DNA of 44,426 nt, taken from assembly GCF_030077875.1 (NCBI RefSeq), contig NZ_JASEJT010000008.1, positions 1 to 44,426 of the forward strand, given 5' to 3'. Source of the stretch: Mycoplasma phocimorsus (GTDB lineage: Bacteria > Bacillota_I > Bacilli_A > Mycoplasmatales > Metamycoplasmataceae). The stretch's first letter is position 1; each line of letters opens with the position of its first letter. Made by a program: the position numbers and the translations under genes. Shown piece by piece: positions 42,898 to 44,426 of this stretch. A model generated the notes under the pieces. That model was not told the DNA's origin. It searched no databases and saw only the letters and a program-made list of their open reading frames with translations.

Positions 42898-43558
42898 CTC
42901 TTATAAACATATAAAAACCAAAAAACTAAAAAAAAGTATTTTTTTATTTTATTTTTTAGCTTTTTTTAATTTTTATTATTTTTTAAGTTGTTAAAAGCTT
43001 TTTAAAATCATTAAAATGTTTTTAAACCACATTCAATTTTGATAAATTGCTTTTAATAAGATTATAATTCAGCAAAAACTCAAAACAAAATATTTCATTA
43101 AATAAGCTAGTTAATATAAAAATAATAAATAAATTTTTTAAAAGTTTTTATATCTTCGTTTTATAAAAATAGGAAATTAATAGTAATAAAGATAAATAAA
43201 TTAAAAATAATGATTAATATTTAAAAAATATTAACTAAATATTATTAAACTTAATAAAGTTTAACAAACAAACTAGTAATTAACATTAATTGTTATATGT
43301 TGTTTTTATTAAAAAATAATTTGTTTTAGCAAGCATTTAATAATAATTTATTAAATAACATAAAATATAAGTATGTAATATTATTTGATATTTAATTAAT
43401 AAAAATAATAATAAAATATATTTTTTCAATTAATTAATATTACTAAATATATATTTAGCTAATATATATTACTATAAAAATAATAAATATAGTATTATTT
43501 TTTAATGTAATACTTTTATATTAGTAAATTGCTAATTTATAAAATATTAAGGAGAATT
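42898..43558. other. Long AT-rich intergenic region before lipoprotein 5
   Basis: About 660 bases without a gene. A small hairpin TAAACTT/AAGTTTA lies near 43253. The right end carries AAGGAG before the lipoprotein start. No tract suited to promoter slippage was seen. Confidence 0.5.
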
Positions 43559-44426
43559 ATGAGCAAAAAGAGATTATTATTATCTTTAATCGCAATAGCA
43601 GCAGCAGGATTACCGGCCGCTTCAGTTTCTTGTCAGGATACTGTTGGTTTTATTGTGAACTATATTAATCTTAATACATCAGAAGTAACAGTTTATGATA
43701 CATTAGATGATCTTAATACCAATTCTCCACTTAAAATTAGCAATTCAAAATACTTCAAAAATAAAGGGATTACTGTTTCTTTAGGTTCAACCTCAATTGA
43801 TTACGAAAACGAAGTTGTTAACATTGTTATTAACTTTCGTTCAAAAGAGCAATCTAAAAAAAGAAAAATAACTTTAACAAAACAATTTTATGAATTTAAA
43901 GAGCCCGATAATAATGATTGAGCAAGAATTTTTAATGCTATTAGTGAAATTTCTCAAATTGAATGATTGGGTGATGGTAAGTTTAACATTACAAATAAAT
44001 ATGCTAAAGTAAGCAATGAGAAAATTGCTCCTATAGGTGAAGCTGGACCAAGGGCTGAAGATTTTTCTTATACTTTGACAATAATTGATAGTTCTAAAAT
44101 TTTAGGTGAAGTGAATGATAGGCAATCAAGAATTCCTTTAAAAGGCGGAATTTTAGTAGATAGAATTAAAGATAAAGTTACTCTTACTTATAAAATTCCT
44201 AATAATGAAGATGTTATTGATGTATCTTTTGAAAAAAATTTTAAAAGAAGAGATGATTTAATACCTGTAAAAGAAAAACATATATTTAAAGGTTGAAGCA
44301 CTAAAGAAAATGCCACAATGCCTGATGTATTTTTAAATGGTGCAATAAGTTGAAAATTTGATAAAGATACAATTCTTTGGCCTGTATTTGAATCATATGC
44401 CAAACTTAATTTTGATATTCCAGTAT
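43559..44426 (+). CDS. Large surface lipoprotein, paralogue 5 (cut by the window end)
   Basis: The first 289 codons of a fifth family member, starting at ATG 43559 after AAGGAG, with lipobox ASVSC (Cys25). The N-terminal block NTSEVTVYDTLDDLNTNSPLKISNSKYFKNKGI is followed by NDWARIFNAISEISQIEW. The first InlB-like segment, HIFKGWSTKENATMPDVFLNG, lies near residue 242. In this copy one Trp (ILWPVF) uses UGG. The reading frame is open at the last base of the window, so length and C-terminus are unknown. Confidence 0.85.

Noticed and set aside
1-44426. CRISPR arrays, tRNA genes and a replication origin.
   Set aside because: No regularly spaced repeats, no T-arm-like GGTTCRA clusters with matching stems, and no dnaA-box cluster were noticed by eye; a tRNAscan run would settle the tRNA question.

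Overview
This window comes from a very AT-rich mollicute of the Mycoplasma group in the broad sense. The decisive evidence is that UGA must be read as tryptophan in nearly every gene: the type III mod and res genes, dnaE, hrcA, gpmI, azoR and all the large lipoproteins only read through with that code. The gene content fits this reading: lipoproteins with short lipobox signal peptides, the P37/CypI-P29-P69 transporter, a DnaE polymerase next to a free-standing 5'-3' exonuclease, isolated 5S rRNA genes, and decayed transposases of three IS families. I cannot name the species from sequence alone.

Layout. 344-4472: a type III restriction-modification locus, with mod interrupted at an A8 tract and res intact. 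5016-6874 (minus): a three-gene operon of an Ntdp/UPF0374 phosphatase, a LicA-like kinase and a membrane protein; a small conserved gene diverges from it at 6955. 7387-8628: an IS30-type transposase relic and a fragment resembling the 3' end of a res gene. 8785-12422: a TPP (THI-box) riboswitch followed by the CypI/P37 binding lipoprotein, ATPase and permease of a thiamine/TPP-type ABC importer. 12621-13526: an IS1634-type relic. 13808-15931 (minus): an exported papain-like (C1) protease. 16560-17400: an IS3-type relic. 17495-21303 (minus): dnaE overlapping a 5'-3' exonuclease gene.

21387-26437 holds three separate 5S rRNA genes, all on the minus strand, interleaved with two plus-strand exported proteases (an S41 lipoprotein and a second C1 protease). 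Each 5S copy has a TATAAT box exactly 9 nt upstream, and the middle copy differs by a compensatory base-pair change in helix I. 26568-26715 (minus) is a candidate new small RNA divergent from hrcA. 26798-30051 is the overlapping hrcA-grpE-gpmI operon, preceded by a compressed CIRCE-like operator.

30096 to the window end is an array of five paralogous large lipoproteins (the last cut by the window edge) with two InlB B-repeat-like segments at conserved positions, interrupted by a minus-strand FMN-dependent azoreductase (42295-42858). The picture is a host-associated wall-less bacterium with vitamin scavenging, surface proteases and an expanded surface lipoprotein family, plus a potentially phase-variable DNA methyltransferase. 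The points most worth following are the riboswitch-controlled CypI operon, the dispersed 5S genes with covariation, the small RNA beside hrcA, and the switchable mod gene.
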